Shown one piece after another: positions 41,750 to 49,376 of a stretch of DNA of 64,000 nucleotides (positions within the stretch are counted from its first letter, which is position 1; every line of letters begins with the position of its first letter). The notes beneath the pieces are model-generated. The model was not told the origin of the DNA. It saw nothing but the letters and a program-made list of their open reading frames with translations, and made no database searches. The position numbers and the translations under genes were made by a program. Origin of the DNA: JAVEWJ01 sp034004605 (lineage in GTDB: Bacteria > Patescibacteriota > Gracilibacteria > UBA1369 > LOWO2-01-FULL-3). Location: positions 124,001 to 188,000 of the forward strand of contig JAVEWJ010000001.1 in NCBI GenBank assembly GCA_034004605.1, given 5' to 3'.

Positions 41750-43357
41750 ATGAATAGACCAAGATTTTTTTCCAATGGTTCGACCGGTGCGTTGAGAGAT
41801 CCCTCATATATAAAAAAATGTCAGTTGTCTATCGTGCAGGGTACAGGCACCCACCCCAATCCGTTTTTTCAATTAGAAAAGCCATCTTTTAAACAGATTA
41901 GTGATACAGAAAAAGAGGCGGATAAATCTATTTATCTGGCTATTACCGAGGAGCAAACTTTGGTTTCAGAACTTGCAAAAGCGCAAATTGATGACTCCGG
42001 ATCTGATTTTGCTAAAACTTCCGGGACTGAATACCAAATGATTGATTTAACAGATACGGAAGCAGAAACAATTAAGGAAAATGATGAGGAAATTTCAGGG
42101 ATGAAAGGTGAACTTTTTAGACTTAGAGATTATTTTGTTCAAGATTGTTTGAGGAATGGTAAAAATGAACAAGCTGGAAGATATTCCGAAGAAACTTCTA
42201 TTTTTGAGTTACTACGATGTTTTCCTAATATTATCACTCCAGGACATGTTTTGTTTGAAAATTTGAGTGAGAATTTAAAGAAACTTTTTTTGTTGATAGG
42301 AAAAAGTGAATATACCAATAAAATTGGGATTAAGGAAGATGAAAACTATCCGGGAGGAATTTCGTTGTCCGGTGAAAACGAGGCGATTTTTTGGTTTCTC
42401 AAATTAAACGACTATTTTGGATTAAAAATTTCAAGCCTTACTATTGCACCAAGGTCATCTGATAAAGAAATTGAAAGGATTGTTCAGATACCCGGATTAA
42501 ATGGTCTTAAATCGCTTGATTGGTCTTTTAATCCCATTACTGCAAACGGATTATTGATGTTATTTGAATCCCCAATAGGAAAATCTCTAAGACGGCTTTG
42601 TCTAAGGAACACAAGCCCCAATGATGAAGCTATGAAAGTTCTTACTTCAAAAAACCACTTATGGCGTTTAACGCATCTCGATTTGAGCATAAACGCTTTT
42701 GGTGACGCGATACCTCAAACGGAAGACAAAAGGAAAGCTTTGCAAAGATTAAAACCATTTCATCCGCAATACATGGAACGTATTAAAGCCATGGAGCAAA
42801 GTGATAAAATTTTACACGATGAACATTTGGCTAAACTGTTTGGAAAGGGAGTGGCTTTAAATTTGGTTGAATTAATTTTAAGACTAAATAATCTTTCTAA
42901 AAAGACATGTGCTTCTTTACGGACTTGTGTATTTCCTCAGCTTAAAAAATTTGATTTAGGCTCGTGTAGTCTTGGCAATGAAGGTGTTTCCAGCCTGATG
43001 AGTTCAGGTGGCTTGGGCAATCTTGAAAACTTGATTTTAACAGGAAATGCTATTGGAGATGATGGAATGGCTTCAATTGCAAATTCTCCAAATTTTTCAA
43101 AATTAAAAAGACTTGACTTAAGCAAAAATGGGATAAAAAAATTATTGATTTTTGATAATTTTCCAAACCTTGAATTTGTTGATTTATCCAAAAACCCAAT
43201 CGTTATCGATTTAGTTGAATTTATAGGAACAAACAAAGAACAATTGAAAGAGAGGGGTTATAAAATCAGAATTTCAGAGAGTAGTATTTTTTATAACCAA
43301 CGGGACTTATTGAAAGAATCAGGCCTTATCGGAAGTGTTTTTGAAATTGTGAATTAA
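41750..43357 (+). CDS. Leucine-rich-repeat (RNI-like) protein
   Basis: 535 residues with no signal peptide or TM. An N-terminal ~200 residues of unknown fold precede LRRs from about 235 on: LKSLDWSFNPITANGLLMLF, LRRLCLRNTSPNDEAMKVL, LTHLDLSINAFGD, LVELILRLNNLSKKTCASL, LKKFDLGSCSLGNEGVSSL, LENLILTGNAIGDDGMASI, LKRLDLSKNGIKKL and LEFVDLSKNPIVI. The ~28-residue period matches ribonuclease-inhibitor-type repeats rather than short bacterial LRRs. Likely a protein-binding scaffold; an effector-like role is speculation. Confidence 0.87.
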   Translation: MNRPRFFSNGSTGALRDPSYIKKCQLSIVQGTGTHPNPFFQLEKPSFKQISDTEKEADKSIYLAITEEQTLVSELAKAQIDDSGSDFAKTSGTEYQMIDLTDTEAETIKENDEEISGMKGELFRLRDYFVQDCLRNGKNEQAGRYSEETSIFELLRCFPNIITPGHVLFENLSENLKKLFLLIGKSEYTNKIGIKEDENYPGGISLSGENEAIFWFLKLNDYFGLKISSLTIAPRSSDKEIERIVQIPGLNGLKSLDWSFNPITANGLLMLFESPIGKSLRRLCLRNTSPNDEAMKVLTSKNHLWRLTHLDLSINAFGDAIPQTEDKRKALQRLKPFHPQYMERIKAMEQSDKILHDEHLAKLFGKGVALNLVELILRLNNLSKKTCASLRTCVFPQLKKFDLGSCSLGNEGVSSLMSSGGLGNLENLILTGNAIGDDGMASIANSPNFSKLKRLDLSKNGIKKLLIFDNFPNLEFVDLSKNPIVIDLVEFIGTNKEQLKERGYKIRISESSIFYNQRDLLKESGLIGSVFEIVN

Positions 43358-43380
43358 TTTTTGCTAAAAAAAGAGAAATA

Positions 43381-43971
43381 TTAAAGGTTTTTGTCAAAAC
43401 ACTTAAAGTCCGCTTTGTTGTAAGTCTTTTGAAAGCCTTCGGCATCACCATAGTCGGCGAATTCTTTGTAAAAAGAGTGGGGGCTTTTCGGGTGGGAAGC
43501 TGCTTTAATAGGACACCAGTATCGTTCCGTGCGAGCGGCGATTTCCACAGCGTAAGCGAAAAGTCCGTTTACATAGCTACAATAAAGGCAGTGAACTTTT
43601 TGGATAATGTTTAAGTAATCGAGGAATCTTCTGTCGTAAACAATGTAATCTCGGCGTTTCACTTTTGGGAGGCGGTAGAGAGGGAAAGCGAATGTTTGAT
43701 AAACGAGCAGGAAAAAATCCAGAATTAATGCCGGAATAATCATTGAATAAATAAAGGGCAACGAAAGAAGGTGGCGAAGCTTTGCATGAGTGATGTGACG
43801 GATAATGCTTAATTTTAGGGCTTTGTTTTTGTCTTTTATGTTTTTTAGGAAAATAATTTTTTTCCCTTTGAGATTAAATCCATATTTTTCCATCGCTTTT
43901 CGGTACTCAATTTTAAGTTCCGCATAGGATTTTTCTATGTTTTCTATGAGTTGTGAGATTTTGGAAGGCAT
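43381..43971 (-). CDS. Conserved membrane-associated protein with Cys motif
   Basis: 196 residues. A hydrophobic hairpin (about 78-105, LPFIYSMIIPALILDFFLLVYQTF) precedes a soluble cysteine-bearing segment: HCLYCSYVNGLFAYAVEIAARTERYWCPIKAA. I recognise this CxYCxY(V/A)NG...E(I)AARTE.YWCPIK pattern from an uncharacterised family widespread in bacteria. The cysteines could bind metal. Function unknown. Confidence 0.75.
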   Translation of the reverse strand: MPSKISQLIENIEKSYAELKIEYRKAMEKYGFNLKGKKIIFLKNIKDKNKALKLSIIRHITHAKLRHLLSLPFIYSMIIPALILDFFLLVYQTFAFPLYRLPKVKRRDYIVYDRRFLDYLNIIQKVHCLYCSYVNGLFAYAVEIAARTERYWCPIKAASHPKSPHSFYKEFADYGDAEGFQKTYNKADFKCFDKNL

Positions 43972-44063
43972 GGTTTTTTGTTATAAGTTTGGCTTATTTA
44001 CTTGACTTTTGTGATAAATTTGTCTATATTTAGAGTTAGAAATAACGATTGAAATTTGTCTTT

Positions 44064-44588
44064 TCATGTTTTGTCTTGAAGAGGCATTTTTCTTTTTACA
44101 AATTCGATTTTTCTTCGAAGATCGCTTACCAGACTTAAGTGTCCTCCCAATAATTTTTTCAATAAACTTGAACAATTTTTTGCACTTGGCACTAAAACCG
44201 TTTGGAGCTTGTGACGCTCCTTTAGATGTTTTATAAGACAATGGAAGTCTCCATCTCCGCTTACAATAACCGCTTTTTCGTATTGATCAAAATCAATCAT
44301 AGCCTGTAAAACCAATTCGGCATCGCAATTTCCCTTGATACGCCCGTTTTTCAGCTCAAGAATAGGTTTGAATATAAGGGTGTATCCGGCATCCTGAAGA
44401 TAATTGTAAAGCTGTTGTTCATCCGGTTTGAAACCCATAAACATATATGCTTTTTTAACTCGGTGGTGTTCTTTGAGATAAATTCGAAACTTTTTGAAAT
44501 CGATTTTCCATCCGATTTCATGTATTGCAATATGAAGATTTTGAGAGTCTATGAAGGCATAATTTGATGTTTCGTTTGTTTTTTCCAT
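44064..44588 (-). CDS. NYN-domain (LabA/DUF88) ribonuclease-like protein
   Basis: 174 residues of the PIN-like NYN fold. Acidic metal-site residues: Asp14 (YAFIDSQNLH), Asp89 (GNCDAELVLQAMID), Asp112 and Asp114 (VIVSGDGDF). Such proteins are predicted metal-dependent RNases. The C-terminus is basic (RRKIEFVKRKMPLQDKT). Next upstream on the same strand is the alkyltransferase gene. Confidence 0.9.
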   Translation of the reverse strand: MEKTNETSNYAFIDSQNLHIAIHEIGWKIDFKKFRIYLKEHHRVKKAYMFMGFKPDEQQLYNYLQDAGYTLIFKPILELKNGRIKGNCDAELVLQAMIDFDQYEKAVIVSGDGDFHCLIKHLKERHKLQTVLVPSAKNCSSLLKKLLGGHLSLVSDLRRKIEFVKRKMPLQDKT

Positions 44589-44611
44589 AGACCTATTATA
44601 ACGAATGATTT

Positions 44612-44878
44612 TTATAAAGTGAACTTACGATGATATGATTTCGTTTTTAAGAAGCATTTTCTTTTTTTAGGTCCACGATTGTATCCGCCGGTGGTTCCAT
44701 CCGAGCGGATGACGCGGTGGCAGGGGATTTTTGGATCATAGTTTTTATTTAAGATATTTCCCACTGCACGAAAGGCTTTCGGAGAGCCCGCTTGGATTGC
44801 CACTTCTTTGTATGTGAGCGTTTTTCCTTTTGGAATTTTTGAGACTACTTCAAGGACTTTTTGCGAGAAGTGGGACAT
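44612..44878 (-). CDS. MGMT-type methylated-DNA cysteine methyltransferase domain protein
   Basis: 88 residues from ATG 44878, matching the usual start of short alkyltransferase-domain proteins; a longer frame from 44911 overlaps the upstream gene. KVLEVVSKIPKGKTLTYKEVA is the winged-helix entry, AFRAVGNILNKN binds DNA, and IPCHRVIRSDG carries the acceptor Cys53. The PCHR form supports alkyl acceptance, unlike ATL proteins with Trp in that place. The N-terminal ribonuclease-like domain of Ada/Ogt is absent. Confidence 0.88.
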   Translation of the reverse strand: MSHFSQKVLEVVSKIPKGKTLTYKEVAIQAGSPKAFRAVGNILNKNYDPKIPCHRVIRSDGTTGGYNRGPKKRKCFLKTKSYHRKFTL

Positions 44879-44885
44879 TTTTTGA

Positions 44886-45686
44886 TTAGAGCAGGGATGT
44901 GAAGGATCCATCGGTGATAATTAGGTCAAAATTTTCTTTAAATTTTTCATATTTTTGTTCAAAGGTCGGGTCTTCTTTGTCGAGGAAAGCGATTTTAAGT
45001 AGTGCTTCGTTAGCAAAACCATCAGCCATTTTTGCATCACCAACCGAATTTCCGAGAAGGAGAATCCTTGTTTTGTGGGCGATTTTTTCGAAAATTTCCG
45101 GAAAATCTTTTAGTGAGGTTTCGTCTTTGTTTAGAGAGTGGATTATAGGTTGCTTGAAGTCGACCGCACTACCTAGAGTATCCCAGACCATTCTGTTTAT
45201 CGCATAATGAATGTTTCGGAGGCTTAGGTTTTCATGTTCCATAAAAAGGGGGATTGCATCACCGAGACCGGAGGCCGACATTATCACTACGGGGACTCCC
45301 ATTTCCTGCATTTTTAGGAGAAATTCCCGAGCGCTTTTTCTTAATTTGATGTGGCCGGATTTGGCTACCGATTCTATGTCTTTGAGATTTAAACCGTGGG
45401 CGATGAGGAGTTTTTTGTGAGATTGCCACCACTCGTGCATTTTGGCTTTTCGTTCTTCCAAAGTCAGGGCTGTGTCGTACTCTAAGCTATGGTATTTTTC
45501 GTAAAGTTCATGTGCTTTTTTTTGATAATCTTCATCGAGATAGCCTAAAGTGTTGCGGAGAACGGAAATGATCGACTGGGCCGGTTTTCCGTCTTTTAAC
45601 TCTTCGGTAAGAGTGCCGTCAAAGTCGGTGAGGACTTGAAGTTTTTCAGGGGTGTGAGATAGGAATTCTTGGATTTGTGAGAGCAT
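44886..45686 (-). CDS. UMPH-1-like pyrimidine 5'-nucleotidase (HAD fold)
   Basis: 266 residues. HAD motif I VLTDFDGTLTEE gives Asp21 and Asp23. A helical cap holds HEWWQSHKKLL; motif II is VVIMSASGLGD; the late motif LLLGNSVGDAKMADG gives the metal aspartates. The cap and motifs resemble UMPH-1/NT5C3, a family best known from animals and plants. It would dephosphorylate UMP/CMP. Its start overlaps the AAA ATPase stop by one base. Confidence 0.85.
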   Translation of the reverse strand: MLSQIQEFLSHTPEKLQVLTDFDGTLTEELKDGKPAQSIISVLRNTLGYLDEDYQKKAHELYEKYHSLEYDTALTLEERKAKMHEWWQSHKKLLIAHGLNLKDIESVAKSGHIKLRKSAREFLLKMQEMGVPVVIMSASGLGDAIPLFMEHENLSLRNIHYAINRMVWDTLGSAVDFKQPIIHSLNKDETSLKDFPEIFEKIAHKTRILLLGNSVGDAKMADGFANEALLKIAFLDKEDPTFEQKYEKFKENFDLIITDGSFTSLL

Positions 45687-46807
45687 TAAGTAATGAAATT
45701 TATGTAATTATCTGCGTTTATTTCAAGATATTTTGAGTTTTTGTAGTTTGCTCGCCATTCGGATGGAGAAGATGATTTTTGAGCTTTCCACTTGAATTCA
45801 TAGGCTGAAAGAAAACCTTGTTTCTCTTCAATCAAGTCAATTTCTTGTTTTGAATATGTTCTCCAAAAATAATATGCGGGGAAGGCATTTTTGTATTCGT
45901 TTCTTTTTCTTCTTTCTATCATTAAGAAATTTTCCCATAATTGACCTATGTCATTTCTGTCTTCAAGTCTATTGAAGTTTAAAATTAGGGCGTTTCTGAT
46001 TCCGTTATCGTAAAAATAGTACTTCGACATTTTTGTAATTTCCTTTCTTAAGTTTCCCGAATAGCCAGATAAACCAAATATTACGAATGATTTTTCGAGT
46101 AAATCCAAATAATATAGAATCGTTTTTGTGTCTACTCCAAGGCTTCTTCCGAGTTCATTTGCAGAAACCTCCGAGCCGATTTGAAAAGCCAATAATTTTA
46201 ACAATTTCATTATAACATCTGCTCTCTTTATTCTATCAAATTCCAAAATATCTTTTATTAAATACGAATCGCTAAGAAGGCGTATGATTTGCTCTTTTTC
46301 TTGATTTGTTTTAGCCATCAAAAGCTCTGGATAAGAACCGTAAATTAGGTTTTTTTCTAAAGAGTTTTTCATCTCGGAGACCGCCATTGTTTTTGACAAT
46401 TCAAAATATGAAATTGGGAAAAGTTTAATAACGATTTTTCTTCCCGTTAATGATTCATCGGTTTTATTGGCTAGATCAAAAGAGGAGGATCCTGTTGCTA
46501 TAAAATATTTATTGGGGTGACTATCGACCATTAATTTTAAAGCATTTCCTATATTTGGAATTTTTTGGGCTTCATCAATGATTATTAAATCATAATTTCC
46601 TACATGATTATCTGTTGATTCGTAAGTGCATTTTGACAATTCATTTTGTATTTGAAAGCCATCTCCCGTGTCGTAGCGGTAAGTAAGTTTGGAGTTTTTG
46701 ATAAACTCTTTAATCAAAGTTGTTTTTCCGACCTGACGAGGGCCGTAAATTATCAAAACTTTTCCCTTTTTTATTATTTTGTCTAGACTATATGTCCTTT
46801 TTATCAT
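45686..46807 (-). CDS. AAA_14/DUF4143-type ATPase
   Basis: 373 residues. Walker A GPRQVGKTTLIKEF (about 22-35), Walker B YDLIIIDEAQKI, a sensor region YFIATGSSSFDL, then winged-helix and DUF4143-like C-terminal nuclease-fold domain (EIDLIEEKQGFLSAYEFKW). Such ATPases are abundant in CPR and archaea; their role (possibly defence or mobile-element related) is unresolved. The promoter is near-consensus with palindromes, and its spacing implies a leaderless mRNA. Confidence 0.9.
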   Translation of the reverse strand: MIKRTYSLDKIIKKGKVLIIYGPRQVGKTTLIKEFIKNSKLTYRYDTGDGFQIQNELSKCTYESTDNHVGNYDLIIIDEAQKIPNIGNALKLMVDSHPNKYFIATGSSSFDLANKTDESLTGRKIVIKLFPISYFELSKTMAVSEMKNSLEKNLIYGSYPELLMAKTNQEKEQIIRLLSDSYLIKDILEFDRIKRADVIMKLLKLLAFQIGSEVSANELGRSLGVDTKTILYYLDLLEKSFVIFGLSGYSGNLRKEITKMSKYYFYDNGIRNALILNFNRLEDRNDIGQLWENFLMIERRKRNEYKNAFPAYYFWRTYSKQEIDLIEEKQGFLSAYEFKWKAQKSSSPSEWRANYKNSKYLEINADNYINFIT

Positions 46808-46813
46808 GTCTTA

Positions 46814-46842
46814 ATTATAGCTAACTCCATGAATTATGTCAA
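46814..46842 (-). promoter_or_regulatory. Consensus promoter of the AAA ATPase gene
   Basis: Minus-strand TTGACA (complement of 46837-46842), 17-base spacer, TATAAT (complement of 46814-46819). Only six bases separate the -10 from the ATG at 46807, so transcription would begin at or next to the start codon. Confidence 0.88.
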
Positions 46843-46890
46843 ATTTATGGAGTTGTACTCCATAAATTAAGTTAAATTTATGGAGTTGAG
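46823..46890. promoter_or_regulatory. ACTCCATAAATT operator cluster
   Basis: A perfect palindrome AATTTATGGAGT-TGT-ACTCCATAAATT (46842-46868; 12-bp arms) overlaps the -35. Further single copies lie in the -35/-10 spacer (AACTCCATGAATT 46823-46835) and upstream (AAATTTATGGAGTTGAG 46874-46890). Looks like an operator set for a dimeric repressor. Confidence 0.8.
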
Positions 46891-47072
46891 CTCTCGGAGT
46901 TGATTTTTACGGAAAAGGTTCTGTTATTAGTTTTAGATATTTTAATCGATTTACATATGAGCAAAGAAGAATCACCAAAAATAGATAAGGGCAAAAATTG
47001 ATGGACGAAATTGCGTGAGGGGATTTGATGGGAAGGAGTATTTTGGGATGGAGGAAAATCAATAACCCTTGC

Positions 47073-47101
47073 TTGACATTTTTCGTTTTAATTGCTTTAA
47101 T
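47073..47101 (+). promoter_or_regulatory. Promoter of the helical orphan at 47120
   Basis: TTGACA (47073-47078), 17-base spacer, TTTAAT (47096-47101). The rest of 46891-47072 shows no gene. Confidence 0.75.
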
Positions 47102-47119
47102 GTGTTGTAAATAAATTTT

Positions 47120-48433
47120 ATGCCACTAGATAAAGAGATTAAAACTTTAGGGGATGGAACTAGAAATTCTATCGAGAATAATGGAGCTTTAATTCTGGAA
47201 ACACAAGAAACTGTTAAGAAAGCAGTTTCCGTTCAACTCGAAGTAGAAGCATTATTAAGAAGAACAGAGCTGGGTCGTCTTGTTAGAGATGCTAAGGAGA
47301 GACTTCAATATTTAAAAAATTATTCTCAAAATAAATACTCGAGAGAAAATAATCCTATGTATGAGATAAACTTTGTAAAAGAATGTATCGAAAAAATTCA
47401 AAAACTGGGTGGGGATGCTTCAAAAATAGACGCAGAACTAACTATTGATGGAAAAGCTGCTATGACTATTTATCTTGAAAATTATATTGGGAATATAAGA
47501 AGGGCTATAGCGATTGACAATGACGGCCCTAACCAAACCTATTACTTGCTGTGTCTAAAACGGCTTATTAATGAAGCTAAAGAGTTTGGTTACGATGTAT
47601 CCACTGTTGAAAAAAATTTAAGTTCACTTGAACGAAGAGTACTAAGCATTAATCTAAAAAATGCTTTTGAATTATTAGATACTGCCATAGTAGATAGTTA
47701 TTTTTATTATGAAGGTACTGCTGAATCAGTTATAAAAAATGCATTGGAAGCTTTAACTCTTGCTAAAGATTCCGGTTTAGTTGTTGACCATATCGAAGAA
47801 CGATTACCAATGCTTTTATGTCAGGTACGAGTATCCTATGTTAAAAAACTGATTAAAGACCTGGAAAATCTTACCACTGCAAGGGGTTCATATATCTCCG
47901 AAATACTCAACACGATTGAAGAAACAAAAAAAGCAATTTCCTATGCCATTCTGGCAGGCGGAGATGTGACTGATTATCAATTAAAATTATCCGAATTGGA
48001 ACAAATAATAAAAATTACATGGGCAAATAAATTATTTAAAGAACTTCAACAATTTGATTCCAGAGAAATTGATAAGCATGAAATTCAAAGATTTGGTCTA
48101 AGATGGGACTTACGAAAAAAGATGGATGCTTTGTCAAAAGCGCTTATTTCCGCAAATGAAGCGGGCTGTGATGTCTCGGAAATGTTTGAAGCAAAACCTG
48201 TGTTATTTTTACGATTGGGACTGAAATATGCGAAAATGCAAGTGATCAGGTTTCAATATTTTGTTGATAAACACCTAGTGGGAGAGCAAATTGCTTATCG
48301 TGACATTCTATTTGAAGTAGCACAGGCTATTGAAGCGGCATCAAAAGATGGAAGTGATGTTTCGGAATTATTGAACGAGTTTTTAAAATTGAAAACTGAT
48401 TATCAAAAAAGACAAAACATAGAAATAGAATAA
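47120..48433 (+). CDS. Helical repeat orphan protein
   Basis: 437 residues, all-helical, no TM or signal. An internal repeat of about 65-70 residues is visible: each unit has a long helix ending in an 'A(L)xLAKxxGxDVS/V' turn (EKIQKLGGDASKIDAELT, NEAKEFGYDVSTVEKNLS, TLAKDSGLVVDHIEERLP, SYAILAGGDVTDYQLKLS, ISANEAGCDVSEMFEAKP, EAASKDGSDVSELLNEFL). This gives about six copies of an alpha-solenoid-like unit. Function unknown; it may be a scaffold. Strong dedicated promoter. Confidence 0.8.
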   Translation: MPLDKEIKTLGDGTRNSIENNGALILETQETVKKAVSVQLEVEALLRRTELGRLVRDAKERLQYLKNYSQNKYSRENNPMYEINFVKECIEKIQKLGGDASKIDAELTIDGKAAMTIYLENYIGNIRRAIAIDNDGPNQTYYLLCLKRLINEAKEFGYDVSTVEKNLSSLERRVLSINLKNAFELLDTAIVDSYFYYEGTAESVIKNALEALTLAKDSGLVVDHIEERLPMLLCQVRVSYVKKLIKDLENLTTARGSYISEILNTIEETKKAISYAILAGGDVTDYQLKLSELEQIIKITWANKLFKELQQFDSREIDKHEIQRFGLRWDLRKKMDALSKALISANEAGCDVSEMFEAKPVLFLRLGLKYAKMQVIRFQYFVDKHLVGEQIAYRDILFEVAQAIEAASKDGSDVSELLNEFLKLKTDYQKRQNIEIE

Positions 48434-48514
48434 GAGAGGGGTTTTGCTGTTATTAAAGGTTTTTGAAGGCAAATTCTTCGCTTCGCTACGAATTGTTAAG
48501 AAGAAGAATTAAGG

Positions 48515-48535
48515 GAAATTTGCGATGCAAATTTC
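48515..48535. repeat. Perfect hairpin adjoining tRNA-Pro(GGG) 3' end
   Basis: GAAATTTGC-GAT-GCAAATTTC directly abuts the encoded CCA of the tRNA. Possibly a processing or termination structure. Confidence 0.7.
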
Positions 48536-48612
48536 TGGTCGGGGTGGCGGGACTTGAACCCACGACCTCAAGCACCCCATGCTTGCGCGCTAGCCAACTA
48601 CGCTACACCCCG
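48536..48612 (-). tRNA. tRNA-Pro(GGG)
   Basis: Minus-strand cloverleaf: acceptor CGGGGTG/CACCCCG, anticodon stem-loop CAAGC-ATGGGGT-GCTTG with GGG, T-arm GTTCAAGTC. Discriminator A and CCA encoded. Region 48613-48791 is otherwise empty of convincing genes. Confidence 0.95.
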
Positions 48613-48791
48613 ATTTAGTACTGATTGTTTTTTAACCATTCTCGTCCTTATACACCCCGAGAACGATTTTTATCGAATCACAGGCTTTTTATACAACGAA
48701 TTCGCTATTAGTGCAAAGCGATTTCTACAAACAAAATTCCTGCCGGCAGTAATTTCTTGGGGCTTTTTTGTTTGTTTTAAGCTGTTTTCGT

Positions 48792-49340
48792 TTATGAAAG
48801 GCGATGAATAATCAAAAGACCGGTGCCGATGTTTTCCACTTTATGTTCAAAGTTTGATTGAGTTTTTACGTGGTCGAGAAAGGCGGAAAGATCTTTGTTG
48901 TGAGAATTGAAATTATCCGTGATGATAAATCCGCCGGGAATTAATTGCGTTTTGATTTTCTCAAAATATGAAATGTGCTCGTATTTTGTGGCATCGAAAA
49001 AGGCGAGATCAAAAGAAATGTTTTCAGGAATTTTTTCGGGAGCGTGGCCTAAAATGTGTGTGATAAAAGGCGTAAGACCGGATTTTTTGAAGCTTTCTTC
49101 GCCGAGGGCAAAACGTTCTTTGTGGGATTCCATCGTGTACAGGTGACCATTTGTGTGACTCAAAGCTTCGGCTATCCAAATGCCCGAATAGCCCGTGGAG
49201 GTGCCGATTTCGAGGACCGACTTCATATTATGAGAGATTATGAAATCGTTTAAAAAATGGCCGGTTTCGGGAGAGATGTTCCAATATTTGGATTTATTTT
49301 GGGCGAGGGAATCGAGGACTTCTTGGATTTGAGTATACAA
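48792..49340 (-). CDS. O-methyltransferase (class I, Methyltransf_24/3-like)
   Basis: 182 residues. Motif I SVLEIGTSTGYSGIWIAEAL, acidic post-I LYTMESHKERFALGEESF, motif II FDLAFFDATKYEH and IPGGFIITDNFNSHNK are the CCoAOMT-type pattern, with the metal-binding Asp/Asn residues in DATK and TDNF. It may methylate a catechol-like or small-molecule hydroxyl. Substrate unknown. Confidence 0.88.
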   Translation of the reverse strand: MYTQIQEVLDSLAQNKSKYWNISPETGHFLNDFIISHNMKSVLEIGTSTGYSGIWIAEALSHTNGHLYTMESHKERFALGEESFKKSGLTPFITHILGHAPEKIPENISFDLAFFDATKYEHISYFEKIKTQLIPGGFIITDNFNSHNKDLSAFLDHVKTQSNFEHKVENIGTGLLIIHRLS

Positions 49341-49376
49341 TTTAATAATTTATGAAAATATTTTTCCAAATGTGAA

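Noticed and set aside
43981..44241. 86-codon minus-strand frame overlapping the NYN gene
   Set aside because: Different phase from the well-supported NYN protein, Lys/Ser-rich without features.
46784..46798. TTGTCTAGAC near the AAA ATPase start as an array-type site
   Set aside because: Isolated and imperfect; the promoter's own ACTCCATAAATT palindromes explain regulation better.
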